8,024 nucleotides of DNA from Gammaproteobacteria bacterium (GTDB taxonomy: Bacteria > Pseudomonadota > Gammaproteobacteria > UBA9214), in assembly GCA_029881775.1 (NCBI GenBank), contig JAOULY010000071.1, positions 1 to 8,024 of the forward strand. Direction: 5' to 3'. The notes below the pieces were generated by a model. It made no database searches. It was not told the origin of the DNA and saw only the letters and a program-made list of their open reading frames with translations. Positions 1-6,378 of this stretch are shown here, piece after piece. Numbering within the stretch: the stretch's first letter is position 1; the number at the start of each line of letters is the position of its first letter. The translations under genes and the position numbers were made by a program.

Positions 1-173
1 ACGAATAAAATGGTGGTGACCAGGATCAGGTGGCTGGTACGGCTTGCGCCCATCACAATGGCCGCGCCCCGGTCGGACATAAATTCAGCGTCATCATCCT
101 GTAAACAGTCCAGATCTGCCCGATCGAGCGCGTATTTCTCCGGGCTGGTGCGGCCAAACAGTTTGCGGTTCAT
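1..173 (-). CDS. lapC: HlyD-family type I secretion adaptor (LapC-like), N-terminus only
   Basis: This is the first 57 codons of a gene that leaves the window at base 1. The start is ATG at 173-171, overlapping the TGA of the upstream transporter gene (172-170) as ATGA, the usual sign of translational coupling. A Shine-Dalgarno-like AAGGTT (minus strand, 187-182) lies 8 nt before the ATG, inside the upstream gene. The peptide begins MNRKLFGR and continues with an acidic stretch (LDCLQDDDAEFMSD, about residues 21-34), then a short basic segment and the start of a hydrophobic segment (HLILVTTILF, 48-57). That layout, a cytoplasmic acidic tail with a D-[AD]-x-F-M-S-D element before one transmembrane helix, is what membrane-fusion proteins of Lap-type systems show. 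Its expected role is to bridge the inner-membrane ABC transporter and the outer-membrane pore during adhesin export. Calling it HlyD/LapC is partly inference from its position, because the diagnostic periplasmic coiled coil is outside the window. Confidence 0.85.
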   Translation of the reverse strand, partial: MNRKLFGRTSPEKYALDRADLDCLQDDDAEFMSDRGAAIVMGASRTSHLILVTTILF

Positions 174-2344
174 GGTTTGGCAACCTTGATGCGACCCTGT
201 TTAAGCGCCTCCAGCACACTTTCCTTGGGCCCGTCAGCGATTATCCTGCCATTGTCCATGACAATAATTCTATCGACGAGGCTCAATAGTGATGCGCGAT
301 GCGTGACCAGTACGAGTGTCTTTCCGGACGACCAGTCGCTGAAGCGCTGTTTGAACAGGTCCTCGGTTGAGTTATCCATGGCATTACTTGGTTCATCCAT
401 CACCAGCACGGGTGGGTCGCGCAACAATGCCCGCGCAACGGCAATGCTCTGTCGCTGGCCGCCAGACAGCTGTTCGCCGCGTTCGCCAACCTGCAGGTCG
501 AAGCCGGACGGGTGTCGATCGACAAAGTCAGTCACGCCGGCGATGCGTGCCGCTTCAAGTACCGCCTTGTTATCCTCGTGTGGGGCACTGAGCAGGATAT
601 TGTCCTTGACCGTTCCATAGAACAGGTAGGTGTCCTGTGGTACATAGCCGATATTTCTGCGCAGGTCTGCAGGGTCAAGTTGCCGGGTATCCGCGCCATC
701 AACCAGCACCGAGCCGCTATCCGGTTCATACAGGCCGAGTATCAGGCGTTCAATGGTGCTTTTGCCCGAGCCGATTCGTCCAATGATTGCCGTGTGTTCG
801 CCGGGCTTGATAATGAATGAAACATTGTTCAGTGCTTCGACTGATTGGCCGGGGTAGGAGAAACTGACATTCCTGAATTCAATTTTACCCTTGATTACGG
901 GGCGATCGAGGAACTCCCGGTCATCCGGCCGTTCTACCGGTGCATTCATGATCGCGTCCGTGGATGCATACGCGGAGCGTGCCTGGTGGTAGCGCATGAA
1001 TGTTCCTGCCAGCTGTGCGAGCGGTGCCAGTGCACGCCCCGTCAGTATGGTGCATGCGATCAGGCCACCCATGCTGAGTTCGCCCTCGGCAATAAGATAA
1101 ACGCCGAGGATGACAACCGCGACGGTTGCGAGTTGTTGCAGGAACTGGGTGATGTTCACGGCACTGGATGACAGGAAACGCGTTTTCAGGGCCAGTTCGG
1201 CGATGGTGCCGGACAACTGTTCCCAGCGCTGCTGCATGGCGCCCTCGGCGCCCAGGCTTTTTACAGTCTCGAGCCCGGTCAGTACTTCGATCAGGGTGGC
1301 CTGTTTCTGGGAAGAATGCCGCAGGAGTTCATCTACCTTGTCGGCCAGCGAACGCTGAATGACATAAACAGCAAGCAGGGCAATCGGTAATACTGCGAGC
1401 GGTACCAGCGCCACGGGACCGCCGATCAGCCAGATAATAACGATAAACAGGATGACAAATGGCAGGTCGATCAGCGTGGTCAATGTTGCCGATGTGAAGA
1501 ATTCACGGAAACTGTCAAATTCGTGCAGGTTATTGGCATAGGCGCCGACCGAGGCCGGGCGCGATGACATGCGGATGCCCAGTACACGCTCAAACACCAT
1601 GGCAGACAGAATGATGTCGGACCGTTTGCCGGCAACATCGAGAAAGTAACCACGCAACGTGCGCATCAGCAGGTCGAAGCAGAAGACGATACTGACGCCG
1701 ATGCCAAGCACCCAGAGTGTCTCGATAGCCTGGTTCGGTACGACACGGTCATACACGTTCATGATGAATAAAGGCGAGGCCAGTGCAAACAGGTTGATCA
1801 GCAGGGCGGCGACCATCACCTCGCCATAGATCGGCCATGATTCAACGAAGGTATCGCGAAACCAGTGTTGCGGGCGGGTGAGTACGGCATCCTTGACGCG
1901 CTGGTCGAAACGGTAGCCTTTCTGGACGAATATTACGTAGCCGCTATAGTCGCCGGCCAGTTCATCCTGTGTCACGGTTGTCACGCCGTCACCCGTTTCG
2001 GGGAACAGCAGGGAGGCCGTGCCATCCGGGGTCGTCTTTTCCAGGATGCATGCCCGGCCGCCGTTTAATAACAGGATGGCGGGCAGCACGAGATTGGAAA
2101 TATCTTCGAGGGAGCGGCGCTGCAGTTTCGAGGTCATGCCTGCGCGTCGCGCGGCCCGGGCGAACAATTCGGGTGTCAGGCGATGATCCACCAGCGGCAA
2201 CCCGGCAGTTAGTGCATCGCGTGTCATCGGGTTGTGGTAAATCCGGCAAAGCGTCAGAAGGCAGCCAAGCAGGGGGTCCTCGCGCACTTCAGTTGCGCGC
2301 GGGATATCCCACTGTGTCGCTGATGCTTCTTCCTGTGCTGACAT
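170..2344 (-). CDS. lapB: Type I secretion system permease/ATPase (LapB-like) with inactive C39-like domain
   Basis: This 724-residue inner-membrane ABC transporter powers export of a type I substrate, here almost certainly the large adhesin at the right of the window. Residues about 20-145 form a C39-peptidase-like domain. It lacks the catalytic Cys (DPLLGCL, where C28 matches the later, non-catalytic Cys) and the catalytic His (GGRACILE near 95-102), so it should bind the substrate without cutting it, as in other RTX/adhesin exporters. The membrane domain spans about 170-460, with hydrophobic stretches near 176-197, 212-225, 290-330 and 405-432. The nucleotide-binding domain is complete: Walker A GRIGSGKST (522-530), signature LSGGQ (626-630), Walker B VLVMDE (646-651), D-loop SNAMD (653-657) and H-loop H682. 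Length fits the family (about 720). The start is ATG 2344-2342, with no strong Shine-Dalgarno. It overlaps the adaptor gene by 4 nt. LapB is the best name; the broader RTX exporter family (HlyB-type) is the alternative. Confidence 0.95.
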   Translation of the reverse strand: MSAQEEASATQWDIPRATEVREDPLLGCLLTLCRIYHNPMTRDALTAGLPLVDHRLTPELFARAARRAGMTSKLQRRSLEDISNLVLPAILLLNGGRACILEKTTPDGTASLLFPETGDGVTTVTQDELAGDYSGYVIFVQKGYRFDQRVKDAVLTRPQHWFRDTFVESWPIYGEVMVAALLINLFALASPLFIMNVYDRVVPNQAIETLWVLGIGVSIVFCFDLLMRTLRGYFLDVAGKRSDIILSAMVFERVLGIRMSSRPASVGAYANNLHEFDSFREFFTSATLTTLIDLPFVILFIVIIWLIGGPVALVPLAVLPIALLAVYVIQRSLADKVDELLRHSSQKQATLIEVLTGLETVKSLGAEGAMQQRWEQLSGTIAELALKTRFLSSSAVNITQFLQQLATVAVVILGVYLIAEGELSMGGLIACTILTGRALAPLAQLAGTFMRYHQARSAYASTDAIMNAPVERPDDREFLDRPVIKGKIEFRNVSFSYPGQSVEALNNVSFIIKPGEHTAIIGRIGSGKSTIERLILGLYEPDSGSVLVDGADTRQLDPADLRRNIGYVPQDTYLFYGTVKDNILLSAPHEDNKAVLEAARIAGVTDFVDRHPSGFDLQVGERGEQLSGGQRQSIAVARALLRDPPVLVMDEPSNAMDNSTEDLFKQRFSDWSSGKTLVLVTHRASLLSLVDRIIVMDNGRIIADGPKESVLEALKQGRIKVAKP

Positions 2345-2552
2345 ATATCAGGTACCGGCTCGCCAAAAAAATGTAGAAGATACAATAAGATACTGCTGAA
2401 TAATAAGGTCTTTCAGTAAATTCGCGGCGATTTCCCCTGGTCCTTGCAGTGCATCGGCCAGTCGGCCAGTGATATTTAATCCGTGCAGACCGGATTACAC
2501 GTCAGATCAGGCGGTTAAAGCAAGCTTGTCAGGTGCCGATCAGTTGCTTGTC
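2345..2552. promoter_or_regulatory. Divergent intergenic region between lapB and the small conserved gene
   Basis: This 208-nt gap must hold promoters for the leftward transporter genes and the rightward small gene. I see AT-rich sequence at 2360-2420, including on the minus strand two TATCTT hexamers four bases apart (around 2381-2396) that could act as -10 elements; no matching -35 is convincing. On the plus strand there is a perfect tandem 8-mer, CGGCCAGT twice, at 2455-2470, and an inverted repeat AATCCG / CGGATT (2478-2483 and 2491-2496) with a 7-nt loop. A GTG at 2469 is in frame with the downstream gene, so part of this region could be coding if that start is used. No RNA gene or mobile element is visible. 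Confidence 0.35.
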
Positions 2553-2873
2553 ATGCCAAATGTTATACGCGATACAGACGGGCGAATCGTCGGGCTTGCC
2601 GAGCACAGTCCCGACTCACCGGGTGAGGAATTGTCCCTGTCCGACCCGGAGGTGCAGGCATTCCTGCATGCCGCCCGCAAGCAGCTGTCCACCTCCGATT
2701 CGGAAACAATCCGCGTCATTGAGGACCTTGTCGATGCCCTGATCAAGAAAGGGCTGATTCTCCTGACGGATCTGCCGGATGCCGCCCGCCACAAACTCAG
2801 CTGGCGTCAGCAAATCCGCAGCGACCTGAACGTACTCGATAACCTGATGGTCGATGAGGATGACATTCTCTAG
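2553..2873 (+). CDS. Small conserved protein of the 'tryptophan synthase subunit beta-like' family, function unknown
   Basis: From the ATG at 2553 this encodes 106 residues starting MPNVIRDTDGRIVGL. The pattern (short hydrophobic start, RDxxGRIV, a loop, then DPEVQAFL, RVIEDLVDALIKKG, TDLP..A..KL, and an acidic end DEDDIL) matches, from memory, a small gammaproteobacterial family that databases often label 'tryptophan synthase subunit beta like'. It has no PLP-binding lysine and none of the TrpB fold, so that name should not be read as an enzyme. It is probably cytosolic and helical; no signal peptide or transmembrane segment is seen. Start choice: the frame is open back to a GTG at 2469 (134 aa), but the extra 28 residues look unlike the family and the GTG has no Shine-Dalgarno. 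A TTG at 2544, 8 nt after AGGTG (2531-2535), is another option, adding three residues. The gene converges on lapD; the two stop codons overlap in one CTAG (2870-2873). A link to adhesion is suggested only by location. Confidence 0.8.
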   Translation: MPNVIRDTDGRIVGLAEHSPDSPGEELSLSDPEVQAFLHAARKQLSTSDSETIRVIEDLVDALIKKGLILLTDLPDAARHKLSWRQQIRSDLNVLDNLMVDEDDIL

Positions 2874-4840
2874 TTGCCGTTCAGTTTAACCGGTTCGGGT
2901 TTGCCAGTCAGGTAACCCTGGATACCATCAATGCCGAGCGCTTCAAGCGCTGCACGCTCCGCGGGCGATTCCACGGACTGTGCAATGACATCAATATCAA
3001 TACTGTGGGCGGTATCAGTCAGTGATCGAATGAAGAATCGATTGTCTTCATCCGTGTCGATTTGATGGGTAAAGCTGCCGTCTATTTTCAGGTACTGGAC
3101 TTTCAGGGTGCGCAGATAGCCGAACGAGGAAAAACCGCTGCCGAAATGGTCGATTCCGCAGTCATAGCCCATATTGCCCAGTCGTTCAACAAGGTTGCGG
3201 GTGGCTTGCATATTTGCCTGCACGGCATACTCGGGAAATTCAATCTGCAGGCGACCCTTTAACGCCGGTGATTTTTCCAGTCGGGCGCATAGCCACTGAA
3301 TGAATACGGCATCATGCAGGGCGCCGGCCGAAAGATTCAGTGCATGGATTTCCCTCGTGTCGTGTTTATCGAGGTAATCAAACAGGATGCCTGCGGTCAG
3401 CTTGTCCAGCCGGGACGACAGGCCAAGGCGCTCGGCCATCGGCATAAAAATACTTGCGGCAATCCCGTTGCCCCTGATATCGGGAATCCTGGCGAGGACC
3501 TCACGATGCAGTACAGTTCTGCCCTTGTCTCCTGTGCCATAGACCGGCTGTGTTTCCAGCAGCATATGTCCCGCATCGAGGACCTCGCGCAGGCGCAGGC
3601 GCCAGTGTTCCGCGCCGTAAATTACCGACTGGTTGGCTGCGGGTGGCACGAACCGCTGCCAGGTATTGTGTCCACAGGCCTGTGCTGCACGCAGGGCAAT
3701 ATCAGCCTCGGACAGCACCTCCGGCAGGGTGGTCGGGTACTGCCACATGGCAACACCGAGATGGCCGATCTCATTGGTTTCCACCAGACCATCGGCCCGC
3801 AGCTGCAGCAGCGTGCGGGATAATGATGCAGCCAGTTCATCTGCGCTGCTGTCGGACATGCCGGTGGCAACAATTGCGAATCCGCCACCCGATATCCTCG
3901 CGGCAAAGCAGTTTTCGTAATCACTGAGCAGATTTGTAATCAGTTCTGCAGTCCGTTTCAGGACAGCATCACCACCGGTAAATCCCGACCGGTCATTTAC
4001 GCCTGAAAAGTTATGCAGCTCGAGTATCAGCAGCGCGCCCTGGGTAGGATTGCCGCTGCGTGATAACAGGGCAGCCATCTGCCGGTCGAAATGTTGCCGG
4101 TTGCCGAGGCCGGTAATGCTGTCACGAAAAGCCTGTTCACGAAGCTTTTCGGTCATGGCGGATTGTTCAGAGAAGAAGCGACCGACTTTCTCCGATAGCC
4201 TGTTCATGGCCATTACCACGCTGCGTAATTCACGCGTGCGTGGCAATGCATCCTGTATTTCGTAATTGCTGTTGCAGATAGCGCTGGCCTGTAACTCCAC
4301 CTTGTGCAGTGGCTGCAGTAACAACCGCAATGTCAACAGGCCGGCTATCAGAAAGGCGATGGCGCAGGCAAGGAATAGCCAGAAGGTATCGATTGTATTT
4401 GTCCACAGTTCGCGATGTGCATTACCGGGATTGCCGGTGACGAGAATGCTGCCGGCCTCCTTCCATCCGGACATTACCAGGGCCCTGGCGACCGGTGCCT
4501 GCAACGACACGGCGTCGACAAACCAGCGAGGCAGGTCCGGTTCGCCGGTATCAGCATTTTTTTCGACCAGGGTTTCACCATTATTCGATAGCAGGACAAT
4601 GCGCTTGTAATCGCCCCGGTTGAAAATGGCATCGATCATTGTTTCGATGACAGGCAGGTCGTTTGCCTGCATATGCGGAGATATTGACAGTCCGAGCGAT
4701 GTTGCAGTGTCCTGTGCGTGTGCGTCGAGCTGGACTGACAGGAAGTTTTTAAGATTTCCCGTACTGATATAAACAGTCCCGGCGAAGCATATCAAGAACA
4801 GTATTACGATGCCTGCAGAAATCTGCTTGTATAAAGTCAT
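2870..4840 (-). CDS. lapD: LapD-like transmembrane c-di-GMP receptor with degenerate GGDEF and EAL domains
   Basis: This 656-residue inner-membrane receptor would sequester the LapG protease when c-di-GMP is high. Order of domains: TM1 about 9-29; periplasmic LapD_MoxY-like domain about 30-150 with the SGWKEAG loop (W126 is the likely counterpart of the Trp that P. fluorescens LapD inserts into LapG); TM2 about 152-174; HAMP about 175-225; GGDEF about 235-395; EAL about 405-650. The GGDEF motif is ruined (SGGGF, 317-321), so no cyclase activity is expected. The EAL domain keeps several ligand or catalytic positions (E447 in EVL, N502 in NLS, E534, D564, K585) but has DH instead of DD (H565) and AQSVE where active enzymes have AEGVE (Q621). 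This fits a binding-only receptor. It lies 61 nt downstream of lapG on the same strand, so they are probably co-transcribed. The ATG at 4840-4838 has only a weak GGA about 11 nt upstream. The TAG stop shares CTAG with the convergent gene. A residual phosphodiesterase is the alternative, less likely. Confidence 0.93.
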   Translation of the reverse strand: MTLYKQISAGIVILFLICFAGTVYISTGNLKNFLSVQLDAHAQDTATSLGLSISPHMQANDLPVIETMIDAIFNRGDYKRIVLLSNNGETLVEKNADTGEPDLPRWFVDAVSLQAPVARALVMSGWKEAGSILVTGNPGNAHRELWTNTIDTFWLFLACAIAFLIAGLLTLRLLLQPLHKVELQASAICNSNYEIQDALPRTRELRSVVMAMNRLSEKVGRFFSEQSAMTEKLREQAFRDSITGLGNRQHFDRQMAALLSRSGNPTQGALLILELHNFSGVNDRSGFTGGDAVLKRTAELITNLLSDYENCFAARISGGGFAIVATGMSDSSADELAASLSRTLLQLRADGLVETNEIGHLGVAMWQYPTTLPEVLSEADIALRAAQACGHNTWQRFVPPAANQSVIYGAEHWRLRLREVLDAGHMLLETQPVYGTGDKGRTVLHREVLARIPDIRGNGIAASIFMPMAERLGLSSRLDKLTAGILFDYLDKHDTREIHALNLSAGALHDAVFIQWLCARLEKSPALKGRLQIEFPEYAVQANMQATRNLVERLGNMGYDCGIDHFGSGFSSFGYLRTLKVQYLKIDGSFTHQIDTDEDNRFFIRSLTDTAHSIDIDVIAQSVESPAERAALEALGIDGIQGYLTGKPEPVKLNGN

Positions 4841-4877
4841 TAAGTGTTTATCCGTTTATTTATTGCCTGGTATTCGT

Positions 4878-4910
4878 GTGCCGTTTGCCGGGCATCCGGG
4901 ATTACGGCAT
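4878..4910 (-). other. Stem-loop at the lapG-lapD junction
   Basis: A two-part hairpin spans the lapG stop codon. The outer stem is TGCCGT (4879-4884) paired with ACGGCA (4904-4909). The inner stem is CCGG (4888-4891) with CCGG (4896-4899), closing a GCAT loop, separated by small internal loops (3 and 4 nt). On the minus strand it is not followed by a T-run, so it is not a standard intrinsic terminator. It could slow RNA decay or tune lapD relative to lapG; the role is inference, the pairing is visible. Confidence 0.45.
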
Positions 4911-5591
4911 TTGTTCGGTATTTATGCGTGCGACAACCTCTTGCCATCGGCTCAACCGCTCTGGTTTGCCAATGTGTTGTTCATTGCCGCGTTCCCGTGC
5001 CAGCCACAGACCTTCGGCATTAAAGCTGTATACCGGTAGCAGGTCATCCCGGTTGGACGCTTTTTCTATTCCGTTAACCAGGTTGTCGAGTACCAGCGGA
5101 TCGACGCCCGGTGTTTTGAAATACGTCAGCACCATGTGGGCCTGGTTAAGTTTGAGCGCCTTTACATAGGTCAGGCGTAAATGATCGGCCGGTATGCCCA
5201 TCTGGCGGAGGGTGAAGTATTTCGCAATAGAAAAGTCCTCGCAATCACCGCCATTTGAAGTCAGTAATTGTGTGGGTGTGGCCCAGTAGTCTTCAACGCC
5301 CCAGTGATCGATGTCATTGACGAACGTTACCTGGTTGAAGAATTCGTTGACGCGCTGAAGTTTTTCCAGGTCAGTCAGTTCGCGAGCGGCGTCAATCAGT
5401 GAACGCCAGCCCTCGAGGCGCGTCCGGGCTATACTGCCATATTGTTGCACCGGATTATCGAACGCAAGGATGGCCTGTGGACTCTCTTCTGCCGAGACGA
5501 CTGACACACAGGCCGGATAGAGCAACGACCAGGCAAGGGTGCGCAGCCATCGCCAGGCAGATCGTTTTCGTGTTGCGTGGAATGCGGGCAT
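4902..5591 (-). CDS. lapG: LapG-like periplasmic cysteine protease (bacterial transglutaminase-like)
   Basis: The protein is 229 residues from the ATG at 5591-5589. It begins with an Arg/Lys-rich segment and a hydrophobic core (residues about 18-34, ending SVVSA before EES), a plausible Sec signal peptide, which places it in the periplasm. The transglutaminase-like catalytic triad is intact: C117 in GGDCEDFS, H152 in QAHMVL and D169 in LVLDN. D116 and E118 flank the Cys as in the DCE calcium site of LapG. The conserved NDIDHWG (92-98) and DYWATP (101-106) are also present. Its job is to cut the N-terminal retention module of the adhesin at a di-alanine site, unless held by LapD. Start choice: the frame extends to a TTG at 5615 (8 more residues), but that has no ribosome-binding site, while the ATG has a weak GGA about 6 nt upstream and gives a normal signal peptide. 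Together with lapD downstream it forms a minus-strand pair, divergent from the receiver and adhesin genes. Confidence 0.94.
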   Translation of the reverse strand: MPAFHATRKRSAWRWLRTLAWSLLYPACVSVVSAEESPQAILAFDNPVQQYGSIARTRLEGWRSLIDAARELTDLEKLQRVNEFFNQVTFVNDIDHWGVEDYWATPTQLLTSNGGDCEDFSIAKYFTLRQMGIPADHLRLTYVKALKLNQAHMVLTYFKTPGVDPLVLDNLVNGIEKASNRDDLLPVYSFNAEGLWLARERGNEQHIGKPERLSRWQEVVARINTEQMP

Positions 5592-5712
5592 TAAACGTCC
5601 GGGCCGGGTTACCAATCGTTAACAGGCAATTTATCGGCCGCCCATGCCTATGACTTAGCTAAAACATTTGCTAACCACGCGGTGACAGGCATATTTTCCG
5701 GTCTGGTTCAGT

Positions 5713-5759
5713 GTTGGTACCTAAGTCCAATTGCGCCCCGTCAGTGGAGCCACTAGACT
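5713..5759 (+). promoter_or_regulatory. Predicted promoter of the receiver gene with upstream near-palindromic motif (copy 1)
   Basis: In the 195-nt divergent region (5592-5786), the motif GTTGGTACCTAAGTCCAA (5713-5730) abuts a weak -35, TTGCGC (5731-5736). A 17-nt spacer follows, then a -10-like TAGACT (5754-5759), 27 nt before the ATG at 5787. Each hexamer is a poor match (3/6 and 4/6), so the promoter would probably need an activator. What makes it credible is that the same motif sits in the same place before the adhesin gene (6278-6294). No convincing promoter for lapG is visible on the other strand, though a related TAGCTAAGTCA lies there at about 5661-5651. Confidence 0.45.
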
Positions 5760-5786
5760 CTACAAACCATATAAAAACAAATAGTT

Positions 5787-6269
5787 ATGAAAAAAATCAG
5801 GATAACAATCATTTTCAGTGGCGCGGAGGAATACCCGGGTTGCAGCGATATCATCGCGACCTGTCCGGAGTTTGAAATCGTCGCCCGACATTCGAGCCTG
5901 TTGTCAGCCGATATCTGGCGGGACCTGGGGCGCAGTGATGTCATTCTTCTCGATGAATTGGCCGTCAGCGAAAGCGGTGGCGAGGCCATTCGCGAAGTTC
6001 ACGAATGTTTTCCATTCAGCAGAATCCTGCTGATCATGGAAAAAGTAAGTAGAAACAAGACGATGGAAGCTATTTCAATGGGTATTACCGGTGTTATGGC
6101 ACGCACCAGCATGCTGTCCTCTATTCGCAAAGCCATCCCTGTGCTGTACTCCGGTGAAACATGGGTATCCCGTGGGTTGGTCAAGTCTCTGCATCATCAG
6201 TTACAGCAGGCAGGTGACGACTCCCTGTTCCCGCACCCGCAAGGTCAGGTTCCGACCCTTAAAAACTAA
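5787..6269 (+). CDS. Stand-alone degenerate response-regulator receiver protein (NarL-like, no DNA-binding domain)
   Basis: This 160-residue cytosolic protein resembles the receiver half of a NarL/LuxR response regulator. VILLDEL (52-58) carries the likely phospho-acceptor D56. SMGITGVMARTSMLSSIRKAI (97-117) and LYSGETWVSRGLV (120-132) match the alpha4-beta5-alpha5 region and linker of that family. Other pocket residues are missing: the acidic pair after beta1 is replaced (ITIIFSGAEE, 6-15), the beta4 Thr/Ser is Met (LLIME, 81-85), and the beta5 Lys is Arg (R106). The protein then ends with about 28 residues and no helix-turn-helix; I found no HTH remnant in other frames before 6378. A faint likeness of SLFPHPQGQV to the LTPREQQV start of an HTH hints at decay, but this is weak. 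It may act through protein-protein contact rather than DNA binding. It starts at ATG 5787 without a clear Shine-Dalgarno and lies 109 nt upstream of the adhesin on the same strand. A decaying regulator gene is the alternative. Confidence 0.8.
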   Translation: MKKIRITIIFSGAEEYPGCSDIIATCPEFEIVARHSSLLSADIWRDLGRSDVILLDELAVSESGGEAIREVHECFPFSRILLIMEKVSRNKTMEAISMGITGVMARTSMLSSIRKAIPVLYSGETWVSRGLVKSLHHQLQQAGDDSLFPHPQGQVPTLKN

Positions 6270-6277
6270 ATAAAATC

Positions 6278-6324
6278 GTTGTACTTAAGTCCGATGGACG
6301 GTTGTTGGAGTGGATGTATATATT
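6278..6324 (+). promoter_or_regulatory. Predicted adhesin promoter with upstream near-palindromic motif (copy 2)
   Basis: GTTGTACTTAAGTCCGA (6278-6294) contains the palindrome ACTTAAGT and, more widely, the near-palindrome GTACTTAAGTCC. It directly abuts a -35-like TGGACG (6295-6300, 4/6), an 18-nt spacer and a good -10 TATATT (6319-6324, 5/6). This implies a leader of about 50 nt before the adhesin ATG at 6379. The leader holds a small hairpin, GGGAT / ATCCC (6336-6340 and 6346-6350), that leaves the ribosome-binding site free. The geometry equals that of copy 1 at 5713-5759, suggesting a shared activator site next to the -35 box. Confidence 0.5.
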
Positions 6325-6363
6325 GAATATGCAGGGGGATGTTGTATCCCGCGAGCATAAATC

Positions 6364-6370
6364 AGGAAGG
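6364..6370 (+). promoter_or_regulatory. Strong ribosome-binding site of the adhesin gene
   Basis: AGGAAGG lies 8 nt before the ATG at 6379 and is the best Shine-Dalgarno in the window. It fixes the start of the adhesin frame, whose stop codon lies beyond the right edge. Confidence 0.8.
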
Positions 6371-6378
6371 TAAGTACG

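Noticed and set aside
845..1171. 108-codon plus-strand frame inside lapB
   Set aside because: It is a shadow of the transporter's membrane and ATPase coding sequence; composition is atypical and no ribosome-binding site is present.
2469..2552. GTG start extending the small gene by 28 residues
   Set aside because: There is no Shine-Dalgarno and the added residues do not resemble the family; the ATG at 2553 gives a normal family length. It is not fully excluded.
3314..3823. 169-codon plus-strand open frame inside lapD
   Set aside because: It lies antisense to a well-supported receptor gene with intact domain structure; its translation shows no recognisable motif and it has the look of a shadow frame.
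5592..5615. TTG start extending lapG by 8 residues
   Set aside because: It has no ribosome-binding site, a rare start codon, and lengthens the signal peptide n-region without benefit.
6270..6300. Possible intrinsic terminator after the receiver gene
   Set aside because: The region is A-rich (AAAAACTAAATAAAA) but has no GC-rich stem before a T-run; read-through from the receiver gene into the adhesin is likely.
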